Source: Polyangia bacterium (GTDB lineage Bacteria > Myxococcota_A > Polyangia > Nannocystales > Nannocystaceae). Taken from it: 64,000 nt of DNA. Location: contig JAUIFF010000014.1 of NCBI GenBank assembly GCA_030429545.1, positions 124,001-188,000 of the forward strand, written 5' to 3'. The notes under the pieces are model-generated. The model was not told the DNA's origin. It saw only the letters and a program-made list of their open reading frames with translations, and did not search any database. This document shows positions 1 to 8,269 of this stretch, piece after piece (the first letter of the stretch is position 1; each line of letters opens with the position of its first letter). The position numbers were made by a program, and so were the translations under genes.

Positions 1-263
1 GTCACGCGATTCTCGTTAGTCAACCCCACGTCATCGGCAAGCCGGCCCAGCCTCCGGACGAACTCGCGGCGACCATCCGGGTGCTGGCTCCGAACCTGCC
101 GATTGACACGTTTGAGCGTGTAGATGCTGCGATCGACCATTTTATGGCCACGGCCAGCAAAACCGATGTCCTGTTGATCACCGGCTCGATCTACCTGGTC
201 GGCGAAGCGCGCGAACGCTGGTACGATTCGCGCGCAACCCTGCGGCAACTCGAACACGGATAA
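1..263 (+). CDS. folC: FolC, C-terminal fragment (folylpolyglutamate/dihydrofolate synthase)
   Basis: The open frame enters from the left edge (frame of base 3) and ends at TAA 261-263, giving about 86 residues. The segment VLLITGSIYLVGEARERW is the typical C-terminal strand-turn of Mur-ligase-type FolC proteins (family pattern V-T-G-S-L-Y-L-V-G-E), and the spacing to the stop matches the end of that family. The enzyme adds glutamate to folates, and in bifunctional forms to dihydropteroate, in the cytoplasm. The ATP-binding and central domains lie outside the window, so intactness cannot be judged. A pabB-type gene begins 17 bases downstream on the same strand, so the two probably form a folate operon. 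Confidence 0.8.
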   Translation, partial: HAILVSQPHVIGKPAQPPDELAATIRVLAPNLPIDTFERVDAAIDHFMATASKTDVLLITGSIYLVGEARERWYDSRATLRQLEHG

Positions 264-280
264 CTCCCGCGGCACCGGCG

Positions 281-1573
281 ATGCTGACCCACGCACCACA
301 CCAGGCAAAACGGCCCCCGTCACCGACGACCGTTCGCGGTCAACCTCCAGACCTCGGGGAGGTACTTGCAGCTGCACAAAAACTGCCCAACCTCGTGTGC
401 CTCGACCTCGGGCCGTCGCGCTCGCTGGTCACCTGGGGTGACGGGCCAACAGTCAAGCCCGGGCCCCGGTGGATTTCCCAGGCCCGGAGCCTTTTGCGGG
501 CCAATGCTGACGGGGGCCTTGTTGGCTGGCTCGGCTATGAATCCGGACGTTGGCACGAATGTATGGACCCACCGGCGAGTGAGCGACCGTTGCCAGATCT
601 GTACCTCCGCCGTGTCGAGGGCCGTCTGGTGCGCGACCGCGACACAGATAAGTGGCATATACATGGAACTCGCAGGTTTCGGCGCGAGGCCGAGCTGCTG
701 CTGCAATCGGCAAAAACCGCGACCTCTGTCGAACACCCTGGTGTCCCCGTGGCTGTGCCCCCGCAGGAGGGGGTCCGCTACCGCACGAGTGTCGACAGGG
801 CACTTGCATCCATCGCCCGCGGCGATGTCTACCAAGTCTGCCTTGCCTGGGAAGTCCGCGACATCCCCGTGGCCAACCCGCTTTCGACCTGGCTCGAGCT
901 GCGGCGGGCCAACCCGGCGTGGCGGGGTGCGTATTTACAACACGGGCAACAGGCGATCATTTGCAACTCACCCGAGACCTACCTCGACGTCGAGCGCACG
1001 CCCCAGGGCCTCAAAGTTCGTAGCGTGCCGATCAAGGGCACGGCCCGGCTGTCCGAAGGAGAAGCTGGCCGCCGCGCGCTGTTACACTCGCCCAAGGAGA
1101 TCGCGGAGCTAACGATGATCGTCGACCTCGTGCGCAACGACTTTGGTCGGGTCGCTGCCCCGGGAACGATTCGCTGGCAGCCGAGGCGACTGCGACCGTG
1201 TGGCGACCTGTTGCACGCCGAGCAGGAAGTTACGGCCAAGCTGCGGCCCGGGTGCGACGCCTTCGATGCTGTGGCTGCGAGCTTTCCCCCCGGCAGTGTC
1301 ACCGGCGCGCCAAAGGTCGCCGCGATGCGTCTTATCCACAGGCTCGAGTCTGGCCCGCGTGGCATCTACACGGGCGCTATCGGGTGGTTTGGCGACGACG
1401 GCAGTGCCCGCCTCAATGTCGCCATTCGCACGGCAACTGTTATCAATGGCCGCGCGCGGTTTCATGTAGGTGCAGGTATCGTCGCCGATTCAAATCCCGA
1501 GGCGGAGTGGCGTGAAACCCTGGCCAAAGGTAGCGCCCTCGCACGCGCTCTCGCACCGGCCACATCTGCGTAG
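281..1573 (+). CDS. pabB: Aminodeoxychorismate synthase component I (PabB-type chorismate-utilising enzyme)
   Basis: This 430-residue protein has the full chorismate-binding fold. Visible motifs are PIKGT (250-254), PKEIAELTMIVDLVRND (271-287), PPGSVTGAPK (336-345), RGIYTGAIGW (360-369) and HVGAGIVADSNPEAEW near the C-terminus. Lys252 within PIKGT is the residue that separates PabB from anthranilate synthase (PIAGT): in E. coli PabB the equivalent Lys274 attacks chorismate C2. The predicted reaction is therefore chorismate plus ammonia to 4-amino-4-deoxychorismate, the first step to p-aminobenzoate for folate. The folC end lies 17 bases upstream, which supports a folate role. No glutaminase (PabA) partner is in the window. 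The ATG has no clear ribosome site, so the start is moderately certain; the N-terminal ~25 residues are Pro-rich and could be non-native. Confidence 0.9.
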   Translation: MLTHAPHQAKRPPSPTTVRGQPPDLGEVLAAAQKLPNLVCLDLGPSRSLVTWGDGPTVKPGPRWISQARSLLRANADGGLVGWLGYESGRWHECMDPPASERPLPDLYLRRVEGRLVRDRDTDKWHIHGTRRFRREAELLLQSAKTATSVEHPGVPVAVPPQEGVRYRTSVDRALASIARGDVYQVCLAWEVRDIPVANPLSTWLELRRANPAWRGAYLQHGQQAIICNSPETYLDVERTPQGLKVRSVPIKGTARLSEGEAGRRALLHSPKEIAELTMIVDLVRNDFGRVAAPGTIRWQPRRLRPCGDLLHAEQEVTAKLRPGCDAFDAVAASFPPGSVTGAPKVAAMRLIHRLESGPRGIYTGAIGWFGDDGSARLNVAIRTATVINGRARFHVGAGIVADSNPEAEWRETLAKGSALARALAPATSA

Positions 1574-1634
1574 GGCCGCTCTACGCAGAGGCTGCAACCA
1601 CGCAAACGTCGGCGACTGTGATACAAAAATCACC

Positions 1635-2192
1635 ATGGACCCAGGTTGGTCGGCGATTCCCGGAGGGGCAGTGTTGGTATGCGCTGGCGTGTTGACCTGT
1701 GGCACACCGGCTGTAGTTTCGGCCCGCGACGGCGAACAACAGGCAACAACGCCGGTCCTCGCACTCACGAACCTGCGGCCGAAACCCGTGCCAAAGGCCC
1801 CGACGTGTGGCCCCTGTTGTCACGGCTCCCCGAGTTGTAACGACATGGAGGATTTCAAACCCACCCCCCGCGAAACCACCACGGGAGACCCAGCAACCAC
1901 CGGGGATGATGGTCACCAACCCGACCCAACGACCACAACAACAGGCGAGTCGGCAACCACCGGGGAAGCTCCGACATCGGGACCCGATGTTAAAGAAGCC
2001 GACCCCGCGACGACAACATCGAGCCCCGATGTTGAACAACCCCCGCACGACGATGCCAATTTAGAAGGACCCCCTGCTATTGCCACCGAGCCCGCAGGGT
2101 GCACGGTAGCGCCACAGGCCCCCGCAGGCTCCGCGCTCGCCCTGCTCGGTCTGGCGGCAATTGTCGCTGGCCGCCGGCGCCGGCGATCCTAA
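1635..2192 (+). CDS. Secreted Thr/Pro-rich protein with C-terminal Cys/TM/Arg sorting tail
   Basis: This 185-residue protein is not assignable to a function. It starts with a hydrophobic stretch that could be a signal peptide and has a short Cys cluster (CGPCCHGSPSC) near residue 58. A long Thr/Asp/Gly/Pro spacer follows, with repeats such as TTGDPATTGDD and TTTTTGESATTGE. It ends with a Cys, a hydrophobic helix (SALALLGLAAIVAG) and RRRRRS. That ending resembles MYXO-CTERM-type sorting signals of myxobacteria, which are processed at the envelope. The frame opens further upstream (1470), but that part overlaps pabB in another frame; ATG 1635 gives a credible signal peptide. The cupin gene starts 13 bases after the stop. 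Confidence 0.6.
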   Translation: MDPGWSAIPGGAVLVCAGVLTCGTPAVVSARDGEQQATTPVLALTNLRPKPVPKAPTCGPCCHGSPSCNDMEDFKPTPRETTTGDPATTGDDGHQPDPTTTTTGESATTGEAPTSGPDVKEADPATTTSSPDVEQPPHDDANLEGPPAIATEPAGCTVAPQAPAGSALALLGLAAIVAGRRRRRS

Positions 2193-2205
2193 CCATATTT
2201 ATTGT

Positions 2206-3213
2206 ATGGACACACAAAATCCGACACAACTGCGGCTGTCGATCGCGTGGGAGCTATGGCTGATCGAACAGCTGCTGTTCACCGCGAAACTGCATGATCT
2301 GGTCGATGTATTGGTCGACCAGGGTGTTGAACGGAGCACGGCCCTGGCCCGCGTTGGCGAAATTGCCAACTCCGAGGGGTTTGCTCGGCTCGCCAAACGT
2401 CTCGGCGAAGCCCGCCTGGCCGCCAACCTGTTGCGCCTACAACAACAACTCGAGCACCAGGTCACGGTGCCCGTGTACCCGGACATCGACAAAGCCGACC
2501 TCTATCGCCACCACTGGGTTGCTTCAAAGCCCGTCAAGCTGACCCAAACTGCGGCCAATATTCCGGCCGTTCGCAGGTGGTCACTCGCCGCCCTCGCCTC
2601 CCGGTTTCCAACACTCGAAGTTGAGGTCAACCACCGACGCGAGCGTGCGGCACGAGCCTCTGAGACCGAGCACCAATCGACCTGGATGACCCTGCCAGCA
2701 CTGGCCGACGCCATCCGTGAAGGTCCGACAAACGAGTTTTATGTGGTGTCGCGCAACGGTCTGCTGGCCCGTCCCGAAGTCGCCGATTTGTGGCTCGACT
2801 TCACTGAGCTGCCCGCATTTTTAACACCGGTCAAGCCGCCTCGGGGTGTTGCCCTGTGGCTCGGGCCAGCGGGTACCGTGACGCCTCCACACTTCGACCC
2901 GCACAACGTGTTGCTTGTACAAGTACAGGGCAAAAAACGGATCCGCCTAGCCTCCCGGGTGCGCGCCGATCTATCTCCCGAGCTCGATGGCTACTACCTC
3001 GCAGACCCCCTTGACGAGGTTTTTGCCAAGCAGCCCGAAGCCGTGGCTGAGGTCGAGTTGTGCCCGGGCGAAGCCCTGTTTATCCCGGCCGCCTGGTTTC
3101 ATGAGGTCACGGCCTTGGAGCCCTCCATCACGCTATCGTTTCTCAACTTTTGCTGGCCCAACGACTTTCATTGGCTCGGCCCCCATGGCTCCGACGACCA
3201 CGCAAACATGTAA
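2206..3213 (+). CDS. Cupin-like (JmjC-related) Fe(II)/2-oxoglutarate oxygenase family protein
   Basis: This 335-residue protein has an N-terminal helical region (1-110) and a C-terminal cupin_8/JmjC-like barrel. The likely metal triad is H229-x-D231 in PPHFDPHNVL and H299 in PAAWFHEV, with the basic QGKKRIRL segment after the first motif, as in cupin_8 hydroxylases. Family members hydroxylate protein or peptide side chains using Fe(II) and 2-oxoglutarate, but the substrate cannot be predicted here. ATG 2206 lies 13 bases after the preceding stop; the frame extends upstream to 2161 but would overlap that gene. The last ~15 residues (HWLGPHGSDDHANM) are His-rich. Catalytic activity is inferred from motif conservation only. 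Confidence 0.75.
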   Translation: MDTQNPTQLRLSIAWELWLIEQLLFTAKLHDLVDVLVDQGVERSTALARVGEIANSEGFARLAKRLGEARLAANLLRLQQQLEHQVTVPVYPDIDKADLYRHHWVASKPVKLTQTAANIPAVRRWSLAALASRFPTLEVEVNHRRERAARASETEHQSTWMTLPALADAIREGPTNEFYVVSRNGLLARPEVADLWLDFTELPAFLTPVKPPRGVALWLGPAGTVTPPHFDPHNVLLVQVQGKKRIRLASRVRADLSPELDGYYLADPLDEVFAKQPEAVAEVELCPGEALFIPAAWFHEVTALEPSITLSFLNFCWPNDFHWLGPHGSDDHANM

Positions 3214-3266
3214 TGACCGCACGATTGGGCGCGTGTTTTCTCGCGTCGCCTCGCGCGGAAGAGTTG

Positions 3267-3335
3267 TCGAGGACGCATTTCGTGAAACGCAGTTGTACTG
3301 GGTGGTACTTCAAGTTTTGCGAGGCGCGTCCTCGA
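3267..3335 (-). repeat. Dispersed structured element, copy A (stem with conserved 51-nt loop)
   Basis: In the minus orientation a perfect 10-bp stem, TCGAGGACGC (3335-3326) with GCGTCCTCGA (3276-3267), closes a ~49-nt loop containing GCAAAACTTGAA and GTACAACTGCG. A second copy at 39354-39419 (plus orientation) keeps 41 of 51 aligned loop positions but has CGACAACG/CGTTGTCG in the stem, so two base pairs changed together. Both copies sit just downstream of a stop codon in the same orientation as that gene. It could be a 3'-UTR or small RNA, or a mobile palindromic repeat. Confidence 0.7.
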
Positions 3336-3360
3336 GAAAATCCACGGGCTGCTAGCCCGT
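3336..3360 (-). terminator. Intrinsic terminator overlapping the stop codon of the 3352-4392 gene
   Basis: Reading the minus strand, ACGGGCT-AGC-AGCCCGT (3360-3344) forms a perfect 7-bp hairpin with a 3-nt loop, followed by GGATTTTC. The stop codon TAG (3354-3352) spans the junction of the stem and loop, so termination would be tightly coupled to the end of translation. The structured repeat begins immediately after it. Confidence 0.6.
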
Positions 3361-4392
3361 CACCGTGACGATCGGTACACCGCGCTTACCCTGGCGTACT
3401 TCACAGGCGGCTGCGACCTCGACAATCGTTTCAAAAACAACAAGTTCGTCGTTGGGGTTGAGCCCGCGTTGGCGAAGAAATCGACGCAACACTTCCTGGT
3501 GCTGCTGCTCGGGCACAAACCGGGTACGCCGCAGTCGGAACTCAACATTGTCGGGGCGAAGCTGCCACCCTGCGACCTGTAGCGCGCCACAGCGTTGCTC
3601 GAGCAACAGCCAGGTGCCGAGTTCGCCATCGGGGTCGTCATCGCTACGCACACCAATTTCGTAGGCGGCGCACGGACGTCGGCTCAACGGAGCCAACATT
3701 GGTTGCTCGCACCCCAGCTGGCCACGAGTAGCCGGGCCACGAACGGAACGTTGGCCAGGAGCCGCCAGTCGCCAACGTGCAGGCAGTTGTTTGGCCTTTG
3801 AACGTTCGGCCATCTGTTTTTGAACAACCCGTGCGGTCGCTAAAAGTGGCATCAACGCTCCTGACCACAATAGAAAGTAAAACAGGTCGACCCCGCGTTG
3901 ACTTGCTAATGTGTAGAGAAAAAACCCCACAAGTGAGACCGAAGCAACGACCGCGAGGGTACCGATTGCCCGGGAACCTAGCCGGCTGAGCCACGAAGCC
4001 TGTGCTGGGGCATCGTGTGCATCGACTTCACAAAGTGCCAAGACCGTGGGTGTATGGGCCAGGTCTGTCAGTGCCGGCTGACCACAGGCCGGGCACGAAT
4101 GACCAATACCGAACGAGCCTTGGTGTGCCCGGTTGGGGTCGGACACCAACGGATCACCCAAATACCCACACTCCATGCACAGCCGGTAACAGGCGAAGTC
4201 TACATAATCGCGCGGGTCGCGTTCGCGGATCCGGTCGAGCGCCCCAACAGTTCGTGGAACCCGGTTTCGGTCAAACGCACCGCGAGCCTTTCGCATGCTG
4301 CGAATCGTTTCTTGGACAATATGTGCGCCACTTACCACCGATATCCTCAGTGTGGGTCGCCCACGAGCACCCGCAAGACCCGGCTGCGACAT
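3352..4392 (-). CDS. Membrane protein with zinc ribbon and GIDE-like C-terminal domain
   Basis: This 346-residue protein is built as follows. A basic N-terminus is followed by a probable zinc ribbon with C72-x2-C75 and C100-x2-C103. Two hydrophobic helices (about 143-163 and 168-190) come next. A C-terminal domain (about 225-335) follows, in which LSRRPCAAYEIGV and the later strand pattern recall the GIDE domain found next to membrane helices in bacterial and eukaryotic proteins; that resemblance is by eye and weak. Start ATG 4392 was chosen because the upstream extension (to 4608) looks non-coding; no strong ribosome site is seen. It lies 225 bases downstream of the HTTM gene on the same strand. 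Its function is unknown. Confidence 0.6.
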   Translation of the reverse strand: MSQPGLAGARGRPTLRISVVSGAHIVQETIRSMRKARGAFDRNRVPRTVGALDRIRERDPRDYVDFACYRLCMECGYLGDPLVSDPNRAHQGSFGIGHSCPACGQPALTDLAHTPTVLALCEVDAHDAPAQASWLSRLGSRAIGTLAVVASVSLVGFFLYTLASQRGVDLFYFLLWSGALMPLLATARVVQKQMAERSKAKQLPARWRLAAPGQRSVRGPATRGQLGCEQPMLAPLSRRPCAAYEIGVRSDDDPDGELGTWLLLEQRCGALQVAGWQLRPDNVEFRLRRTRFVPEQQHQEVLRRFLRQRGLNPNDELVVFETIVEVAAACEVRQGKRGVPIVTVTG

Positions 4393-4616
4393 TTTTTGGA
4401 GTGAGCTGCCAAGAACCGAGTGTGCTCGAGTTGAGACGTTCCCCGGTTCGCTCGCAAACTCGCTGTGTGTATACAAAGAGGGCTTTGGACTCTGTTTAGG
4501 CGGCTTGGAACCCACATGCCCGCCGCAGCCATGCACGCCTCGGGTCCGTGAGGGCAAGCCCGACAACGGCGCGACGGTCGGCAAGAGCGGGACGGTAGCG
4601 AGCAACACAACCGAAC

Positions 4617-6239
4617 TCAGCGTTCATTCGGTTGGCAGGTATGGTGCCAGACTCTGATCGGCTGGACGGGTTTTGCTGGCTCACCGGGCTTTGGTGTCCG
4701 TTCGAGCATATAGACCAACCGTAGGTCGCGCAGTCGCTGATCTCCTTCATGGTTCGCGTTCCAGCTACGGCACAAATATTGTGCGAGTCGAGGTCGCAGC
4801 GGAAGTTGCTCGGAGCGACGTAGATTGTTGAGAAACTTGCGGTGACGATGGGACGGCATCAGCTCGGTCGCATCTGCCGGCTTGGTACGGGCGAGCTCGA
4901 GGGTGGCATCGGTGGGGTGCAGGATTGGCGTGTGGCCATCCTGGCGGTCAACTGGTGTCCAAACCGGGGGTGCACCGGTCGCAAGATCGACTTCGCCACC
5001 ACCCACAAGGCGTGCGGGTACCCGCCACCAACCATCCTCGGAGCCGGGGGCCGGCGAAAACATGGACCAGCGCTGGCGCAGTCGCAAGCCTTCGATGGCT
5101 GTCCGCTCAAACGCCGTCGCCCGTGAAATCACTCGATGCTCGCGATCGGCAGTCCGCGCATTCCAAAGTGTTACCAATACAATGACGAGTGCCAACCCGA
5201 CCTCGACCGGCCAACACCGGCGGGGTACCGACTGCTCGCCCGTTTGAGGGGTCTTTGGCAACCTCCAACCGATCCGCTCCCAAAACCCCCCCGGGATAAA
5301 TGCCAACCACGCGACGATACAAATCAGGGCAAACAGGCCGATCGCCAGGCAAATATCGGTGGCCACGTGAAAGCCAATAAATACGCAGACAAGTACCGCG
5401 CGGGTCGCCCCGCGCCGCCACGGGCAAAGTAGTAAAAGCGGTCCGACGTACTCGAACACCAGGGTCGCGTAGGTCAGTAGCGCTGTCACCCACGGGGTTG
5501 CCCCGATAACCGGCAACCCCATGGATTGTAGGAACTCGAGCGTTGAGCGACCCATCACGTGCTCCAGTGGCGCGGTGTTGAGGAGAAGCGTCGCTACCCA
5601 GTCTGGGGTCAGGTGGTCAAACGAGAGTGCGTAGTAGAGCGCGGAGCCATCGAGCCAGGCATCGCCGGTTTTGAAGATGGCCGTCACCACATACATCAGC
5701 ATCACTTGAATATACAAGCCAACGCTGGCCATCCCGAAGAACATGGGCCGGTGCGCCCGGTTTTTTCGTCGCAGCGCATCGAGCCCAAAACCGGCACCGA
5801 GCGGGAGAAACATCCCCCAAAACAACATGCAGCGCAACAGGATATCGCCGGCGTTTAGGATGGTTCCGTTGCGTGCGTGGAGCGATTGCAACAAAAACCA
5901 GGAGACAATGGTGACCACCCGTGTGCGCCAACCGGCGATCAATAGGCAGGCAAACACCGCGGCGAGAGCAAAGAGCCCGGCCTGGACCGCGAACTCTCCA
6001 GAGAGCATGTGAAGCGACGGGATGAGTGGGTCAAACCCGTCGAACGCTGACCGTGGAATGATACCGGCATCCGTATAAAACCGCTCGAGGTCGGGCAGCC
6101 GAATCGCCAGATCGACCAACAGCGTGACACCCAGCCCAATGCGAAACACCGAGAGCGAGCGCAGGTCAAACCCAAAGGTATCGCGCAGATAGGTGTGAAC
6201 ACTCCCGAGGTAGCGTGTGGTGGTGGCATCTATGGACAT
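4617..6239 (-). CDS. HTTM-domain (vitamin K-dependent carboxylase-like) multipass membrane protein
   Basis: This 540-residue protein has many hydrophobic helices through residue ~370. The N-terminal part (SLSVFRIGLGVTLLVDLAIR, then DLERFYTDAGIIPRS) is the typical opening of HTTM proteins, the bacterial relatives of gamma-glutamyl carboxylase. Other family-like features are HARNGTILNAGDILLR after the third helix and a soluble C-terminal part starting near RQRWSMFSP, a phrase common in this family. The true reaction of bacterial HTTM proteins is mostly unknown. ATG 6239 is preceded by AGGAA at good spacing; the upstream frame extension (to 6515) is antisense to the next gene and is rejected. 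Confidence 0.85.
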   Translation of the reverse strand: MSIDATTTRYLGSVHTYLRDTFGFDLRSLSVFRIGLGVTLLVDLAIRLPDLERFYTDAGIIPRSAFDGFDPLIPSLHMLSGEFAVQAGLFALAAVFACLLIAGWRTRVVTIVSWFLLQSLHARNGTILNAGDILLRCMLFWGMFLPLGAGFGLDALRRKNRAHRPMFFGMASVGLYIQVMLMYVVTAIFKTGDAWLDGSALYYALSFDHLTPDWVATLLLNTAPLEHVMGRSTLEFLQSMGLPVIGATPWVTALLTYATLVFEYVGPLLLLCPWRRGATRAVLVCVFIGFHVATDICLAIGLFALICIVAWLAFIPGGFWERIGWRLPKTPQTGEQSVPRRCWPVEVGLALVIVLVTLWNARTADREHRVISRATAFERTAIEGLRLRQRWSMFSPAPGSEDGWWRVPARLVGGGEVDLATGAPPVWTPVDRQDGHTPILHPTDATLELARTKPADATELMPSHRHRKFLNNLRRSEQLPLRPRLAQYLCRSWNANHEGDQRLRDLRLVYMLERTPKPGEPAKPVQPIRVWHHTCQPNER

Positions 6240-6348
6240 AGCAGCGTTCCTGAACTGTAGATACAAATATAACGCCCGTGTATTCTCGTGCCGGGATTGT
6301 GCCGAGAACAACACGGGCTCAAATCGTGGGGTAGGCCCCGGTGTGGCG

Positions 6349-7116
6349 TTAGAACTTGACCTTACCCTTGTCCTCTTCGATAACGGTCGTGACCGGGGTT
6401 GTACACTCGCCGAGGACCACCGCCGGCTGGGCCTGGAAGAGCGCCATGGTGCCGTTTGAAAGCATGACACTGCCGTTGGGGCGAAACCAGATGATAATGT
6501 CGTCCTCAATAACACAGCAGTTATAGTCCCCGAGCAGCAGGGGGACGTTCCAGTCCATCTGGCCCGTGAGTCCGAGCATCAAGTCGTTGGATTCTCCAAC
6601 GTTTATCTCGGGGGTAATCGTGTTGTTGAGGATCCGGCCAACGCCGCCGTTGGGCGATTGTTGCATGATTTCCGGGCCATGCTCGGTGACGATATCAGCG
6701 GCTGCGGCCAGCTGCAAGCACCCCTCATAATCTTCGATACCTTCGCAGGCGGTCTTTGGGTCTTCGGCCTCGGGGGTACCAACATTGCCGTGGACATCGA
6801 CAACTTTCCAAACCGGAGAGGTCAGGTCAAACCAGTAGCTGTCTTCGATTAGCAGGCCGTCTTCGCCGGGAGAACAGTGCAGGCGGTCCTTGGTGAGGGC
6901 ACACTCGGCTTCGTTGAGTTGTTTACAGGTCGCGCTCCAAAAGTCGTCACAGGAGTCGAAGTCTGAGACGGTCTTGGGGCCGAGGATGTCCCATTGCTCG
7001 GTGTTTTCATCGGCGCGAAAATCTGGAGTCGTCGCAGCGTCTTCGCTCGTGCAGGCGCCGGCGAGGATTCCGGCGGCGAGGGTGAGGATAGTGAGGGTTT
7101 TACGTGTGTTGCGCAT
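6349..7116 (-). CDS. Hypothetical lipoprotein
   Basis: This 255-residue protein begins with a basic n-region (MRNTRKTL), a hydrophobic core and the lipobox LAGAC, so it is probably exported and lipidated at the Cys near residue 22. The mature part is acidic and contains several Cys residues (for example CDDFWSATC, CEGIEDYEGC and NCCVIED), suggesting disulfides. I recognise no family. ATG 7116 is preceded by CCGGAA. It lies upstream of, and in line with, the HTTM gene (109-base gap), so the two may be co-transcribed. Confidence 0.7.
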   Translation of the reverse strand: MRNTRKTLTILTLAAGILAGACTSEDAATTPDFRADENTEQWDILGPKTVSDFDSCDDFWSATCKQLNEAECALTKDRLHCSPGEDGLLIEDSYWFDLTSPVWKVVDVHGNVGTPEAEDPKTACEGIEDYEGCLQLAAAADIVTEHGPEIMQQSPNGGVGRILNNTITPEINVGESNDLMLGLTGQMDWNVPLLLGDYNCCVIEDDIIIWFRPNGSVMLSNGTMALFQAQPAVVLGECTTPVTTVIEEDKGKVKF

Positions 7117-7284
7117 AGTGTGTTCCGGTGAAATGGTGCGAGGCGTCGTTGCCCGCACGCACCTCCCCTATTCGGCCCGCGACAAAAATCCCTCACGAAA
7201 AAATTAAAAAAATTCCGCCGGACCGGTTGTGGCCAGATACGAGCGGATTCAGGAGTCGGTGCTTCGCGACGGAGCGTGACGTGG

Positions 7285-8097
7285 TCAGGCTCGGCGAAGA
7301 CTGTCGCTCGGACATTCCCAGGCGAAGATCGCGGCCCGTGCAACTGTCTTAAAGCCCATCTTTTTGGCCGGAGGTCCGGAAGTCTGGGGATTTGCCCACA
7401 ACACAACCCGCTTGTGACCCAAACGTTGGAGTTCGGCGAGCCGTGCCCAGGTCAGCGCCCGGTAGATGCCCTTGCCCCGCGACGCGGGCATCACTGCAGC
7501 ACCTTGCAGATAGCCGAGCTCTGGCAGCGTTCGCAACATTGTGACACCTGCCAAGCGACCGTGGTCGTACGCAAACCAAAACGTCACGCCTGTGGCCTCG
7601 CCGGCGAACACCCGCCTTGCGAGATCGGCTGCGACCAAACCAAAAGCCGGAGGTTGACCCCAGGCTGCCGCCGTCGCCCGGCCTATCAACGCACAATCGT
7701 CAGCGCCTGCACGGCGCACGGTCACCCCCATGGGCGGTTTGGGGTACGGGGGCTTTGGCACATCTCGAACCATCCCGAGCGTGCGACCTGTCAACGTCAA
7801 ACCAGCGGCCCGTAACCGCTCCCCGAGGTCGTCGGGCTGGGAGTCTTCGTCGACCCACCACTGCAAACTCGCACCCCGCTCAGCATGCTCAGCCAGAACT
7901 TGTGTGACACGTATGTCGACCTCTTCATGTGCAAGCTTGGCTCGCAGGATCTTGTTGTGATTGTGAACGCGCGAGCTCGGTGTGCGCAGCTGGACCCAGT
8001 CGTCACGGTCGATGAGTTCGGCCCCCGGCAAGATATCGAGTGCGTCGACTAAAACCCTCCACACGCTCTTAGGATCGATGTCGGCGACGAAGCTCAT
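7285..8097 (-). CDS. GNAT-family N-acetyltransferase
   Basis: This 270-residue protein has a C-terminal GNAT fold. The acetyl-CoA motif A appears as LQGAAVMPASRGKGIYRALT (198-217), with the pyrophosphate-binding R-G-K-G at 207-210. The region NPQTSGPPAKKMGFK (236-250) corresponds to motif B, ending in the frequent GF. The N-terminal ~120 residues look like a second, degenerate GNAT-like half or a substrate domain. The substrate is unknown. It is divergent from the response regulator at 8270, with 172 bases between the starts. The protein ends at 7285 after a long spacer from the lipoprotein gene. Confidence 0.8.
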   Translation of the reverse strand: MSFVADIDPKSVWRVLVDALDILPGAELIDRDDWVQLRTPSSRVHNHNKILRAKLAHEEVDIRVTQVLAEHAERGASLQWWVDEDSQPDDLGERLRAAGLTLTGRTLGMVRDVPKPPYPKPPMGVTVRRAGADDCALIGRATAAAWGQPPAFGLVAADLARRVFAGEATGVTFWFAYDHGRLAGVTMLRTLPELGYLQGAAVMPASRGKGIYRALTWARLAELQRLGHKRVVLWANPQTSGPPAKKMGFKTVARAAIFAWECPSDSLRRA

Positions 8098-8173
8098 GGT
8101 GCCGTGGATACCATGTCGAACAGGCTTTATGCGTTTGAAGACCGTCCCTATTTGAACTCAAAAAAACGACCCG

Positions 8174-8192
8174 GAGCAAAGTAGATTTGCTC
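8174..8192. promoter_or_regulatory. Inverted repeat between GNAT and response-regulator genes
   Basis: GAGCAAA (8174-8180), GTAGA, TTTGCTC (8186-8192) is a perfect 7-bp inverted repeat with a 5-base centre. It lies about 80 bases upstream of the response-regulator start, between divergent genes. Further short repeats follow (CATCC...GGATG and CCCGG...CCGGG up to 8250). It could be an operator or a folded 5' leader. Confidence 0.4.
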
Positions 8193-8269
8193 TGTCCCAG
8201 TCATCCGAAACATCTTAGGATGGGCTCCCGGTACCCTCCCGGGCGCTATATCCTCGATTTCACCGCATC

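Noticed and set aside
3267-3335. Integron attC site
   Set aside because: The core sites RYYYAAC and GTTRRRY are not at the ends of the stem, and no integrase or cassette array is present.
8098-8269. Cobalamin riboswitch upstream of the receiver gene, given the B12-binding kinase nearby
   Set aside because: No B12-box-like sequence (GCCACTG with the usual context) was found on either strand.
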